A stretch of DNA of 64,000 nt, taken from JADMJV01 sp964649085. GTDB lineage: Bacteria; Vulcanimicrobiota; Xenobia; Xenobiales; JADMJV01. Below, piece by piece: positions 50,568 to 58,839 of this stretch. A program made the translations under genes and the position numbers. The notes beneath the pieces were generated by a model. The model was not told the DNA's origin and made no database searches. It was given only the letters and a program-made list of their open reading frames with translations. Each line of letters begins with the position of its first letter. The first letter of the stretch is position 1. The DNA is taken from positions 1 to 64,000 of the forward strand of contig CAZYPN010000036.1 in NCBI GenBank assembly GCA_964649085.1. Direction: 5' to 3'.

Positions 50568-51665
50568 TCACGGCCAGCGTTGTCGATGCTCCTGCATCCG
50601 CTGGTGCATGCGCTCGATCAGCACTCGCTTCCGCTCTTCGGGCAGGAACGATTGGCGGGCGGCGGCCAGACTGATATCCTGCAGTTCGGCCAGCGTCAAT
50701 CCACCCTGCCGAGCCATATCGACATACTCCCCCGTAAGCGTCAAACCGAAGATGTGACGGTCGTCGGTGCTCAAGCTCACCGGTACTCCGGCGTGGTAGT
50801 AGCGGGCCATGGGGTGAGAGGGAATGTCCTTGACCACGTTGATCAAGCGGTTGCTGTTGGGGCACATTTCCAGAGGGATCTGTCGTTGTCGTACCAGTTC
50901 CAGCACCTCGGGATCCTCGCCCAGGCGGACGCCGTGGCCGATGCGTTCAGCATGACACAGTTCTACTGAGCGGCGAATACTGTCTGCGCCGGCGGCCTCA
51001 CCCGCGTGAATGGTGATGCGCAGCTCGTGGGCCTGAGCAAAATCAAAGACCTCCCGAAACTTCTCTACAGGATGATGCACCTCGTCGCCGGCCAGGTCGA
51101 GCCCTACCACCCCGCGGTGCTTGCGAGCCACGGCGGCCTGAGCCACCTGCATGGCCGACTGTAGTGAGTAACTGCGGTTGATCGAAACAATCAGGGCCGC
51201 ATCCACCCCCAGCTCTCTGCGGGCTTCGTCGATCCCCTGCAGGACCGCGTCGAGCACGCCATCGACGGAGAGGAGATCGGGATGCTTCACGGGATTGATA
51301 CGCAACTCCGTATACAGCACGTTCTCGCGGGCGTTCTCCTCGATCAATTCATAGGTGATGCGCCTGAGCGACTCCGGATGATCGAAGACAAAGCGAAAAC
51401 AGTCGAACTTCTTGAGGAAATCCAACAAAGTCTCTCCGGGGCGCATCTGAAGTTGCTTTTTCAAGCCCTCCACCGTGTCGGCCGGCAGCACCACCCCGTA
51501 GCGCGGGGCCAGTTCGAGAATCGTCTGGGGCCGCACCGCCCCTTCCAGGTGAGTATGCAACTCAACCTTGGGCATATCGTGCAGTCGGGCTCGCAGCCGC
51601 TCCAGGTCGGGCTCGGCAACCGCCGAACCCAGGAGCAAAAGAACCATCCACCATGCTCGCCACAT
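50568..51665 (-). CDS. Exported adenosine deaminase
   Basis: Deaminates adenosine or related purine nucleosides. The full catalytic set is visible: zinc ligands in KVELHTHLEGAV, substrate motif SINRSYSLQ, GLDLAGDE, H in ITIHAGEAAG, HGVRLGED, and the terminal LSTDD. From ATG 51665 it has 365 residues and an N-terminal signal peptide (MWRAWWMVLLLLGSAVAEP); the usual bacterial enzyme is cytoplasmic, so export is notable. The next start upstream, 51707, would break the signal. It is divergent from the 51749 gene. Confidence 0.9.
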   Translation of the reverse strand: MWRAWWMVLLLLGSAVAEPDLERLRARLHDMPKVELHTHLEGAVRPQTILELAPRYGVVLPADTVEGLKKQLQMRPGETLLDFLKKFDCFRFVFDHPESLRRITYELIEENARENVLYTELRINPVKHPDLLSVDGVLDAVLQGIDEARRELGVDAALIVSINRSYSLQSAMQVAQAAVARKHRGVVGLDLAGDEVHHPVEKFREVFDFAQAHELRITIHAGEAAGADSIRRSVELCHAERIGHGVRLGEDPEVLELVRQRQIPLEMCPNSNRLINVVKDIPSHPMARYYHAGVPVSLSTDDRHIFGLTLTGEYVDMARQGGLTLAELQDISLAAARQSFLPEERKRVLIERMHQRMQEHRQRWP

Positions 51666-51748
51666 CCCCCGGGCTTCGACCCGGATCGAGTCTGGCCCCC
51701 TGTCCAAGAGCCAGGGAAGCCGGAGTACAGGTGGAAAGTTCAGCAGCT

Positions 51749-52534
51749 ATGCCGACCCAGCCAACAACCCTGGCCACCGTCGCGCTGACGCTGGCCGCCA
51801 GCTCTGCGCTATGGGCATCGCCGCTCGACTGGTTGAAGGGAAATTATCAAGGCAACCATCGGGGCAGCAACCTTTTAGAACATTGGGAGGTGACTGCCGA
51901 CGGTCGGGCGCTGGGAACGACCGTCTGGACCTCTCCAACCGGCGTCGAGTTGCAGGAACTGCTGCGCATTCAGCCCACGGGAAAGAACCGCTACCGCCTC
52001 GACCTCTGGATCTGGTCGCCCGGCTTCCGCGAGCACAAGGTGATGCACGGCAGCCTGCAATCGAACCGCCGCTCCCTTCGATTTGAAGCCTCGCCCGAGC
52101 AACATCCGGAGTCGCTGGATTACGAGAAGGACGCCCAGGGCAATCTGCGCGTGACTCTCAGCAAAAAGGCCCAGATCCGCTTCCTACTGCGACCGGTCAC
52201 CCCCGATTCATGGCGGCCGACAGGCCAGTATGAAGCCCATACCTTCTTTGACAGGCAGTCTTTCGTCGACAGCCTGCATTTCAGCAGCGGCCCCGATGGA
52301 CTGCAGGGCAGCCTGGAGGTGCCTGGCAAGTTCTCTGCCGGGCTCGAAAACCTGAGCTGCCAGGGCCGCCAACTCCATTTCGAATGCGCCATCCCTGAAG
52401 GCGAGAAGCCCTATCGGGTCGGTTATTACCTGACCTTCAGCGAAGATGGATCTCAGGCCGTCGGGGTGATCCGCCACCTCGATACCGGTGAACACCTGGG
52501 GTCTTTGGTGTTGCGTCGCAAACCAGAGCCCTGA
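51749..52534 (+). CDS. Exported DUF6265-like protein
   Basis: 261 residues with a signal peptide (TLATVALTLAASSALWASP). The mature N-terminal part, DWLKGNYQGNHRGSNLLEHWEVTADGRALGTTVW, follows the pattern of DUF6265 proteins, lipocalin-like folds with G-x-W and E-x-W turns. The second half continues as beta-strands with a couple of cysteines (LSCQGRQLHFECAI). The family function is unknown. The start at ATG 51749 is 42 nt past the divergent gene's start. Confidence 0.68.
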   Translation: MPTQPTTLATVALTLAASSALWASPLDWLKGNYQGNHRGSNLLEHWEVTADGRALGTTVWTSPTGVELQELLRIQPTGKNRYRLDLWIWSPGFREHKVMHGSLQSNRRSLRFEASPEQHPESLDYEKDAQGNLRVTLSKKAQIRFLLRPVTPDSWRPTGQYEAHTFFDRQSFVDSLHFSSGPDGLQGSLEVPGKFSAGLENLSCQGRQLHFECAIPEGEKPYRVGYYLTFSEDGSQAVGVIRHLDTGEHLGSLVLRRKPEP

Positions 52535-52577
52535 TGAATCCAAGGCTCATCTAATCCGCATCCGTCATTCTAGGGCT

Positions 52578-53447
52578 ATGAACATCACCTCGCAAATGTA
52601 CGCCCAGGTCGGTCGCCAGCTTCACCAGGTGACGGTTGAGGCCGCCCGCCAGAAGACCAACGAAAGCTGCGGCGACCTGGTGGATTGCGCTCGCCAGGGC
52701 GGCGAAGCCTTCACACGCTGGAATCAAACCTACGACTCTTTTCTGCCAGCGATGCGGACCGTTACTCAAAAAACGCTGCAGAAGATCAGCGACCTGCCCG
52801 CCTACGATCGGGGTCGAGGCATCGCCCAGGCAACGCTTGAAGCCGGCTCAAAGATCAGCCCTCGAAGCGCCGCCCTCATGGAGCTGAAAGCCCTGGAAAA
52901 ACTCTCCGAAGGCATTTCAGGGCCGGTGGGGGTCGCCCTGGCCCGAGTAGGTGCCCAATTGTCGGCCAGCGTTTGCGACCGCGACTACGAAGGAGGCTCC
53001 GCCTGCAAAGAAGCCGGCGAGGTGGCCCGCACCTTTCTCAGTCAACTGCAGATGCAGGGTAGCCTGGAAGAAATGACCGTCGCCAGCGCCGTGCGCCAGC
53101 TCAGCATGAATTCGCCAGCGGGCGTTGCCTCCAGTTTTGCCGCGGCCCTGGGACTGCAGAGTCTGGGCCAGGGGAAAGGAGCCTCGGAGGTCTTTCAAGA
53201 TGTGGGCCAGGGAATGCTGGCCTACTATGAGGCGACCCCTGGCAGTGACCGCAACCAGCAGCTCTACGAGGTGAGTCGAGGGGCCCTGCAACACCTGATT
53301 CAGACGGTTCCGCCCTCCTCTGCCCGCGATCTGGCCAGCCAGCGTTGGCAGGAAACCGCCACCCTCGACAGTCAGACGGGGGGGGCTCTGCTACAGGAGG
53401 CTTTCATCGCGCTGCAGCATCCCTGCGCACCAGGAATCCGACCCTGA
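52578..53447 (+). CDS. Hypothetical helical protein
   Basis: Not recognised. About 289 residues from ATG 52578, nearly all alpha-helical, rich in Ala, Gln and Ser, with four cysteines (NESCGDLVDCA, SVCDRDYEGGSACK). No signal or membrane segment. The next gene on the strand starts 17 nt after its stop. In style it resembles the 55805 gene product. An earlier in-frame start (52488) would run into the preceding gene and is not used. Confidence 0.68.
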   Translation: MNITSQMYAQVGRQLHQVTVEAARQKTNESCGDLVDCARQGGEAFTRWNQTYDSFLPAMRTVTQKTLQKISDLPAYDRGRGIAQATLEAGSKISPRSAALMELKALEKLSEGISGPVGVALARVGAQLSASVCDRDYEGGSACKEAGEVARTFLSQLQMQGSLEEMTVASAVRQLSMNSPAGVASSFAAALGLQSLGQGKGASEVFQDVGQGMLAYYEATPGSDRNQQLYEVSRGALQHLIQTVPPSSARDLASQRWQETATLDSQTGGALLQEAFIALQHPCAPGIRP

Positions 53448-53463
53448 GGCCGAAGTTCTCCGG

Positions 53464-54372
53464 ATGTCGCGTCGTTGCACACCGGGCCAGGTCTGGGCTC
53501 TGGCCCAAGAGGAAGGATGGAGTCCAGAGGCGCGTCAGGCTGCCCTGACTCTGGCCAGCACGCCTCCAGGCCTGATGGCCTGGCAAGCGTTTCTCGACCG
53601 GGTGATGCTCGGCCTGGGCACTTTGGGGCTGCTCTGCGGGGTAGTCTTGTTGGTGGCCTCCCAGTGGGGGGCCTGGGGGCGCTGGGGCCAGGCGGCTATC
53701 GTTTCGCTACTCCTTTTCCTCAGCGCGGGAGCGTCAGCGCGCTGGGGCCTTCGCACGCGAACGGGCGGCTGGTCTCTGGTTCTGGCCTCAGGCTGCCTGG
53801 GCGCGCTGATAGGCCTTGTCGGCCAAGAATTCTACCTGGACGAGACTCTGTGTCTGTCCAGCTGGACCCTGCTGCTACTGCCCCCCAGTTGGCGGGCCGG
53901 CTTTGCTCCCCAATGGGTTCTGTGGCTGGTGGTGGCCAATTTGACCCTGCTTAACCTGAGTGATAGCAACGATTTCCTTGCCCTCATTGGAATCCTCAAT
54001 GGCACCTGGTGGGCCCTCGGCCTGCGCTTCTATCCCCGCCTCGGTTGGCCCACGCTGTCGGCCTGGATTACTCTGATCCTGGTCACTTATGCGGCTTGCG
54101 CCAACCTTTTGGAACGCGAGCCCTCCAGCGGTTTGCTCAGCTGGCTGCTGGTGGCTGGCACGGCCGCAGTCTATGCCTGGCCGCGTCGACGTAGAGGAAC
54201 CCTGGCCGGCCTGGGCTTCTCTACGACGCTACTGATAACCACCGCTCTGATACGATCCCTCGACTTCGGTATGCAGAGCCTGCTGGTGATCGGCTGTGCC
54301 GTAGTCTTGCAGATAGCGGCCCTGCTTGAATTTTTGCGTCGCCTACCTCCGGCACAAAGGTTGGAGCCGTGA
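53464..54372 (+). CDS. DUF2157 membrane protein
   Basis: 302 residues. A soluble N-terminal region (about 1-45, GQVWALAQEEGWSPEARQAAL) is followed by nine or so short transmembrane helices, as in DUF2157 proteins. The family often sits next to a DUF4401 protein, which is the case here: the GTG of the next gene overlaps its TGA stop (GTGA). Function unknown; a membrane pair of this kind may form a complex. Confidence 0.82.
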   Translation: MSRRCTPGQVWALAQEEGWSPEARQAALTLASTPPGLMAWQAFLDRVMLGLGTLGLLCGVVLLVASQWGAWGRWGQAAIVSLLLFLSAGASARWGLRTRTGGWSLVLASGCLGALIGLVGQEFYLDETLCLSSWTLLLLPPSWRAGFAPQWVLWLVVANLTLLNLSDSNDFLALIGILNGTWWALGLRFYPRLGWPTLSAWITLILVTYAACANLLEREPSSGLLSWLLVAGTAAVYAWPRRRRGTLAGLGFSTTLLITTALIRSLDFGMQSLLVIGCAVVLQIAALLEFLRRLPPAQRLEP

Positions 54373-55415
54373 CCGAAAACGAAATTAGACAACGGCTATA
54401 TGAGGCCGGAATGCTCTCTCAGCCTACATCGGCCAGGAACCCTCAACCGGCCTGGTATCTGCGAGCCATCAGCGGCTGCGGAGCCTGGTTGGCCTGTCTG
54501 TTCTTATTGGGCTTCTGGCTCTTCAGCAGAAACGAGAGCCTGTGGCTTGGGCTTGCCATCATCCATTGCGCCGCAGGCTGTGGCCTTGCCGCCTATCAGC
54601 AAGGATCACGTTCTGCATCCGCACTATCCAATCTGGCTCTGGCCTTGTGGCTCACCGGTCTGCCGCTGGGCTTACTGGCCTTGCTAGGACGCATCGACGA
54701 CGGACGCCAGAGCGGCTCTGCGGCCCTGCTGCTGGGACTCGCCTCGATAGCCTACCCCGAGTGGTCGGGTCGACTGCTCACCTTGATGCTCAGCGGCGCA
54801 TTTGCTGTCAGCACGGTGTGCTACAGTCAGGACCCCATTCCACCGGACTTGTTCCTGGTGCTGCTCCCGTTGCTCGCCGGTTGGAGCTGGCTACATCAGA
54901 GCCGGTTGTGGTCGGCCGGAATCGGCAACTGGACTTCCGCCTTCGGTTACGCCTCGCTGGCCACCCTCTGGATGCTGCTGGGGGCCTGTTACTGGAGGTG
55001 GGCCGAGGCCCCGATCACTTCGGTCGGCCGCCTCAGTCTGGTGGTCCTGGTGCTGTGGCTGGTGGCCCGAATTCTTTACCGACTGCGTCCCTCTCCGTGG
55101 GCCAGCGCCTGGGCTCTGGGAGGGACTTTCCTGGTGGCTCTCCTCACCCACCCCATTCCTGGCATTCTCGTCGGGCTCGGAACCCTTCTGCTCGCCTTCG
55201 AGGTAGGCAGTTCCGGTTTGCTGTTCATCACAGGCCTGTACTGGGTTCACTTCCTGCCCGCTTACTTTTACGATCTCTCTCTGCCGCTGACATTAAAAGC
55301 CCTCCTTTTAGGGACGGCAGGCGGGGTGGTGTTGCTGCTGCGTCACCGCATGCTACTGGGTAACGCCCCAGCCAAACAACGAGCCAGCGATGCGGAAAGG
55401 TCACAGCTATCCTGA
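54369..55415 (+). CDS. DUF4401 membrane protein
   Basis: 348 residues, mostly membrane-spanning (about 10-11 helices), with a short soluble start (TENEIRQRLYEAGML). The order DUF2157-DUF4401 and the composition, including LALALWLTGLPLGLLALLGRIDDG, are typical. GTG start overlapping the preceding stop. Function unknown. The gene is followed by the 390-nt region that holds the small peptide frame on the opposite strand. Confidence 0.82.
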   Translation: MTENEIRQRLYEAGMLSQPTSARNPQPAWYLRAISGCGAWLACLFLLGFWLFSRNESLWLGLAIIHCAAGCGLAAYQQGSRSASALSNLALALWLTGLPLGLLALLGRIDDGRQSGSAALLLGLASIAYPEWSGRLLTLMLSGAFAVSTVCYSQDPIPPDLFLVLLPLLAGWSWLHQSRLWSAGIGNWTSAFGYASLATLWMLLGACYWRWAEAPITSVGRLSLVVLVLWLVARILYRLRPSPWASAWALGGTFLVALLTHPIPGILVGLGTLLLAFEVGSSGLLFITGLYWVHFLPAYFYDLSLPLTLKALLLGTAGGVVLLLRHRMLLGNAPAKQRASDAERSQLS

Positions 55416-55466
55416 GGATGATGTTCACAAATCGAAAGCCACATCATCGTCGGCGCCTTCGCTGGC

Positions 55467-55538
55467 TCAGCCCCTGGGGCGAGATACTCGACTGAGGGCG
55501 ATCTGGATAATGTTGCCGGTCTGAGAAAATCCGTTCAT
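55467..55538 (-). CDS. Possible 23-residue peptide
   Basis: A 24-codon frame (ATG 55538 to TGA 55467) has GGAGG 7 nt before the ATG and an extended -10 (TGCTATGCT) about 30 nt upstream. The product begins MNGFSQTGNIIQIALS and ends in a basic tail RVSRPRG. A longer frame of 99 codons in the same phase (ATG 55766) has no ribosome site; the longer product has four cysteines. Either could be real or chance. No family recognised. Confidence 0.3.
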   Translation of the reverse strand: MNGFSQTGNIIQIALSRVSRPRG

Positions 55539-55569
55539 CGTGTAGCCTCCAACGGTAGTGTCTGAAGCC

Positions 55570-55578
55570 AGCATAGCA
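55570..55578 (-). promoter_or_regulatory. Extended -10 element upstream of the small peptide frame
   Basis: On the minus strand TGCTATGCT reads as an extended -10 (TG-n-TATGCT). A TTGGGG at a 19-nt spacing is a weak -35. Transcription would start about 7 nt downstream and give a 25-nt leader with a GGAGG site before ATG 55538. Confidence 0.4.
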
Positions 55579-55804
55579 CGAGCCATCGAAACTGCCCCAA
55601 GACCACGGGCCTGAATGTAACCGCCAGGTAAACATTTCACAACAATCTCTCGACAACTGCCAGAAGAAATGGATCCAAAACAGAGCGTCGATTTTCGGCA
55701 CTGCTGACACACAGGTTTAACACACCTGCCCTTAACCGTGACCGCCTCGGCGTGAAGAACCCTCATCCGAGGAAAACAGCCCGGATAGGCACTTGGAGGG
55801 CGCT

Positions 55805-56647
55805 ATGAACACACTCTCTACCAATGGTCCTTCAGCATTCACGCTGCAAGCAGTGGGCTCCGCACGGAAGTATCTCGAGTCACCATCGGCGGATATCTCC
55901 CAGGCCGATGCCTATCTTTCGGCGATCGCCAGCAGTTCTGAGGCGACCCCGGCCGAACGGGCCTACGCCCGCTGCGCCGACCAGGCATTGGATCACCTGC
56001 GTCGATCATGCGGCCTGCACAAAGACCACATCGAGGCTCTTGTGCAGCAGGCGCTGTACGCTCTGTGCTCAGGAATTCCCGCAGCCCTGGGAGGTCCTAT
56101 CTCGCAACTGGCCCAGGCGGCCCTACCCCCCGTCGAGCCCGAAACTCGCTACGACCATCGCGAGCTGCAGGCAGCCATGGCTCTGGCATCGGGATTGCAG
56201 CATAGTAGCAGCCCCGCCGACAGAGAAATCGGGCAATTGGTAGGCCAAACAGAAGTGGCCATGTCGGGCTGGAATCCCCTCTACAAAACCCACCTGGGCT
56301 ATCAAGTGGCACGTTCGGCCCTGCAGGTCGCCGGCCAGGGGCACGAACAACCGGTGACCGGGCTCGTCCAGTGGGCCTCGAACCTCTATCCGGTGCAGGT
56401 TCCGCTCACGGTTCTGGAATCCGATCAGCCCCATTTCCTTCGCGAACCTTTCGCCTACGTGCCCTCGGTCCTTGGCCTGGCCCAACAGATCCACCTGCGC
56501 CTTCAGCAGCTCCTACCCGAGGGCGAGCTGGCACGAGGCATGGTGGATGCAGCCCTCAATCCGCCGGAAGGTCAAGGTGCCATGGACCTGTATCGAACCT
56601 ACAACGCCACCTTTCAGCAACTGAAGCTGCTCGACCAATGCTCCTGA
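55805..56647 (+). CDS. Hypothetical helical protein
   Basis: Not recognised. 280 residues from ATG 55805, placed 7 nt after TTGGAGG; the TTG at 55793 is the ribosome site itself. It is predicted largely alpha-helical and cytoplasmic, with Ala-rich helices and a few cysteines (YARCAD, RRSCGL, DQCS at the end). The 389-nt gap before it is described separately. Its tail carries no recognised motif. Confidence 0.68.
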   Translation: MNTLSTNGPSAFTLQAVGSARKYLESPSADISQADAYLSAIASSSEATPAERAYARCADQALDHLRRSCGLHKDHIEALVQQALYALCSGIPAALGGPISQLAQAALPPVEPETRYDHRELQAAMALASGLQHSSSPADREIGQLVGQTEVAMSGWNPLYKTHLGYQVARSALQVAGQGHEQPVTGLVQWASNLYPVQVPLTVLESDQPHFLREPFAYVPSVLGLAQQIHLRLQQLLPEGELARGMVDAALNPPEGQGAMDLYRTYNATFQQLKLLDQCS

Positions 56648-56778
56648 GTATTGTCGGCACGAACCCGGTAAGCATCGGGTTGCAAGGCAGTCAATCAAGT
56701 CAGAACTCTAGAGAATGGGTATAGGATCCGACTGAGGCCGTATCAAGGACGCCGAAGCCCGATCGGGAAGGGCCGAAG

Positions 56779-58101
56779 GTGGAGATTTTGATCCTGCTCG
56801 GGCTTACCCTGATCAACGGACTGTTTTCGCTCAGCGAAATCGCCCTGATCAGCGTTAAGAGTTCGCGCATCCAGACCCTGGTCGAGCAAGGCGATCGGCG
56901 TGCCAGCACGGTACAAAAGCTCAAGGCCGATCCGGAATCTTTTCTGAGTGCCATTCAGGTGGGCATCACTCTGATCGGCATCGTGTCCGGTGCTTTCGGC
57001 GGCGCAACTCTTAGCGACGACTTTCGTCACCATCTGGAGAGACTGGGTCTTGCTCCCGACTGGTCTCAGGGCCTCTCGCTGGTGCTGGTGGTCGGCACCA
57101 TCACCTGTTTCACCATCGTGGTTGGAGAACTGGTACCCAAGTCCATCGCGCTGAACAACCCCGAAAAAATCGCCCTGGCAAGCTCGGATCTGGTAGCCGC
57201 CTTAGCCCGTTTTGCCTATCCCCTGGTTCGGCTGCTGGCCCTATCGACCCAGGCCATTCTCAAAGTGCTGCGGGTGCAGGAGCGACCGGGCGACCGGCTC
57301 AGTGCCGAGGAACTGCGCTCCATCATACGAGCGGCCAATCTGCAGGGTGTGCTCAATCAGCAGGAATCGCAAGCCCACCACAACCTGCTGCGCTTCAGCG
57401 AGCAGAGCGCCGCCACCCTGATGACGCGGCGCAATCAGGTGGAATGGATCGACCTCGACCAGCCTGTTGCCGATATTCTGCTCCAGGTCAAGGAAAGCAC
57501 TCGCTCCAAGTTTCCGGTAGCCAGGGGGACTCTCGAATCCATCGTGGGCACACTGAGCGTGCGCGACTTTCTGGAGCAGGTGAATACTCCGGGGTTTGAA
57601 CTCGAAGCGGTCGTGCGCCCGGCCATCGTCATTCCTGAGAGTGTACCGGCCTTCTCCGTTCTGCAGCTCTTCAAGAAGCACAAACAATACATCGCTCTCG
57701 TCGTGGACGAGCACGGCCAGTTTGAAGGATTGCTCACGCTCCACGATCTTACCGAGGCCATCGTCGGCGATCTGCCCGATGAAGATGAAGACGACCCCCA
57801 GGACGACATGGTCGAGCGTGAGGATGGTTCCTGGCTGGTGAGCGGCAGCGTGCTTATCGGCGATCTCAATTCGAAGTTGGGACTGCGCCTCATCGAAGAG
57901 GAACCCGCTCGCTACACTACGGTGGCTGGCTACTTTTTGGCCCGACTCGAGCGCATTCCCCATCCTGGAAGCCGCATCAGCGACCTGCGCTTCGATGGGG
58001 AAGTTCTAGACCTCGATGGCCACCGCATCGACAAGGTGTTGATCACCCCTCGGGCCCTCAATTCTGAGGGCCAGGCGCCATCACCATCCAGCCCACATTG
58101 A
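56779..58101 (+). CDS. CNNM/CorC-family (hemolysin-like) membrane protein
   Basis: 440 residues. A DUF21 transmembrane region (about 1-190) starts with NGLFSLSEIALISVK and has VGELVPKSIAL. Two CBS-like repeats (about 200-330) include DLDQPVADILLQVKESTRSKFPV and the KKHKQYIALVVDEHGQFEGLLTLHDLTEAIVGD pattern. The CorC_HlyC domain (about 340-425) closes it. Family members are linked to magnesium or cobalt handling. Start GTG behind GAAGG. The last 14 codons (ALNSEGQAPSPSSPH) run antisense to a leftover VOC gene tail. Confidence 0.9.
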   Translation: MEILILLGLTLINGLFSLSEIALISVKSSRIQTLVEQGDRRASTVQKLKADPESFLSAIQVGITLIGIVSGAFGGATLSDDFRHHLERLGLAPDWSQGLSLVLVVGTITCFTIVVGELVPKSIALNNPEKIALASSDLVAALARFAYPLVRLLALSTQAILKVLRVQERPGDRLSAEELRSIIRAANLQGVLNQQESQAHHNLLRFSEQSAATLMTRRNQVEWIDLDQPVADILLQVKESTRSKFPVARGTLESIVGTLSVRDFLEQVNTPGFELEAVVRPAIVIPESVPAFSVLQLFKKHKQYIALVVDEHGQFEGLLTLHDLTEAIVGDLPDEDEDDPQDDMVEREDGSWLVSGSVLIGDLNSKLGLRLIEEEPARYTTVAGYFLARLERIPHPGSRISDLRFDGEVLDLDGHRIDKVLITPRALNSEGQAPSPSSPH

Positions 58102-58138
58102 AACGGTCGGTCACCATGCCATAGCGAGAAAAAGAGGT
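58058..58138 (-). pseudogene. Remnant of a VOC/PhnB-family gene (3' end only)
   Basis: On the minus strand a short frame ends at the TGA at 58058-58060 and encodes S-F-S-R-Y-G-M-V-T-D-R-F-N-V-G-W-M-V-M-A-P-G. This is the usual C-terminal end of PhnB/YjdN-type VOC proteins ('Y/F-G-x-x-x-D-x-F-G-V-x-W-M'). Upstream of it there is no VOC sequence and no start, only unrelated intergenic DNA. It is therefore a truncated relic, with part of it on the opposite strand of the CNNM gene's end. Confidence 0.6.
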
Positions 58139-58215
58139 AGGGCCTACTCTGTGTCATTGCCCCGACTTCGCCACTGCGCCAGGATTTTCCCCAAAATCGA
58201 CCAACACTCGGGCCG

Positions 58216-58788
58216 ATGAAGCCTCTGGCCTTGGCACTGGCCCTTCTCTGGCTGACGCCGGCGCTGGCGCGCTGTCCTGAGGACTATTTCGTCACTCAAT
58301 ACCGCTCCTACGCCAACGTTCGTGGCAGCGACAACAACGTCTTCTGTGGGGCAGCAACGCTGGCCATGGTGGCCCTGGCCTACGATCGCTTGCCGGACGA
58401 CATCGAGGCAAGTCAACGACAGGAACTGATTCTCTGGTGCCACCAACGCATGGCCGACGACCCCAACGAACCCGGCATTCGAGCCCGTGGCATGCTGCGG
58501 GCGGCAAGCCTGCTGGGTCTGAACAGTCGCCTCGTGCGCGGCCTGGAGCAAATCCAGCAGGAAGTCGACCAGGGTCGACTGGTGGCGGTGGCCGGCAACG
58601 TCCTGCGCCTGGGCCTGCCCTGCCGAGGACACGGTGGCCACTGTATGCTGGTCGTAGGACGTAAGGGAGACGATTTCCTGATCAACGACCCCGGGGGCTT
58701 CTTTCGTCAACCCGCCACCCCGATAAGCGCCCAGGAACTGCAGAAATTCCTCTGGTACGGGGTCTCGTTCTGGACCGCTTCCCCCTGA
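58216..58788 (+). CDS. Exported C39-like cysteine peptidase
   Basis: 190 residues. A signal peptide (LALALALLWLTPALA) precedes a papain-like C39_2 fold. The catalytic Cys44 is in NNVFCGAATLAMV, His142 in GHGGHCMLVVGR and Asp158 in LINDPGG. The sequence around AGNVLRLG is typical of this clan. It may process periplasmic peptides or toxins. It shares the strand with the next lipoprotein-like gene, and the VOC relic lies just upstream. No clear ribosome site before ATG 58216. Confidence 0.8.
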   Translation: MKPLALALALLWLTPALARCPEDYFVTQYRSYANVRGSDNNVFCGAATLAMVALAYDRLPDDIEASQRQELILWCHQRMADDPNEPGIRARGMLRAASLLGLNSRLVRGLEQIQQEVDQGRLVAVAGNVLRLGLPCRGHGGHCMLVVGRKGDDFLINDPGGFFRQPATPISAQELQKFLWYGVSFWTASP

Positions 58789-58839
58789 GCTCAACCTTCG
58801 TTTCAGAACAAATTCAGCTCGCTTCGATAGCCTGTAGGG

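Larger units (their letters stand above)
55416..55804. other. 390-nt gap between the DUF4401 gene and the 55805 gene
   Basis: Less GC-rich than its surroundings. It holds the minus-strand peptide frame (55467-55538) with its promoter candidate, and nothing else I can support. The plus-strand end carries the TTGGAGG ribosome site for 55805. No terminator with a T-run is seen. Confidence 0.6.
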
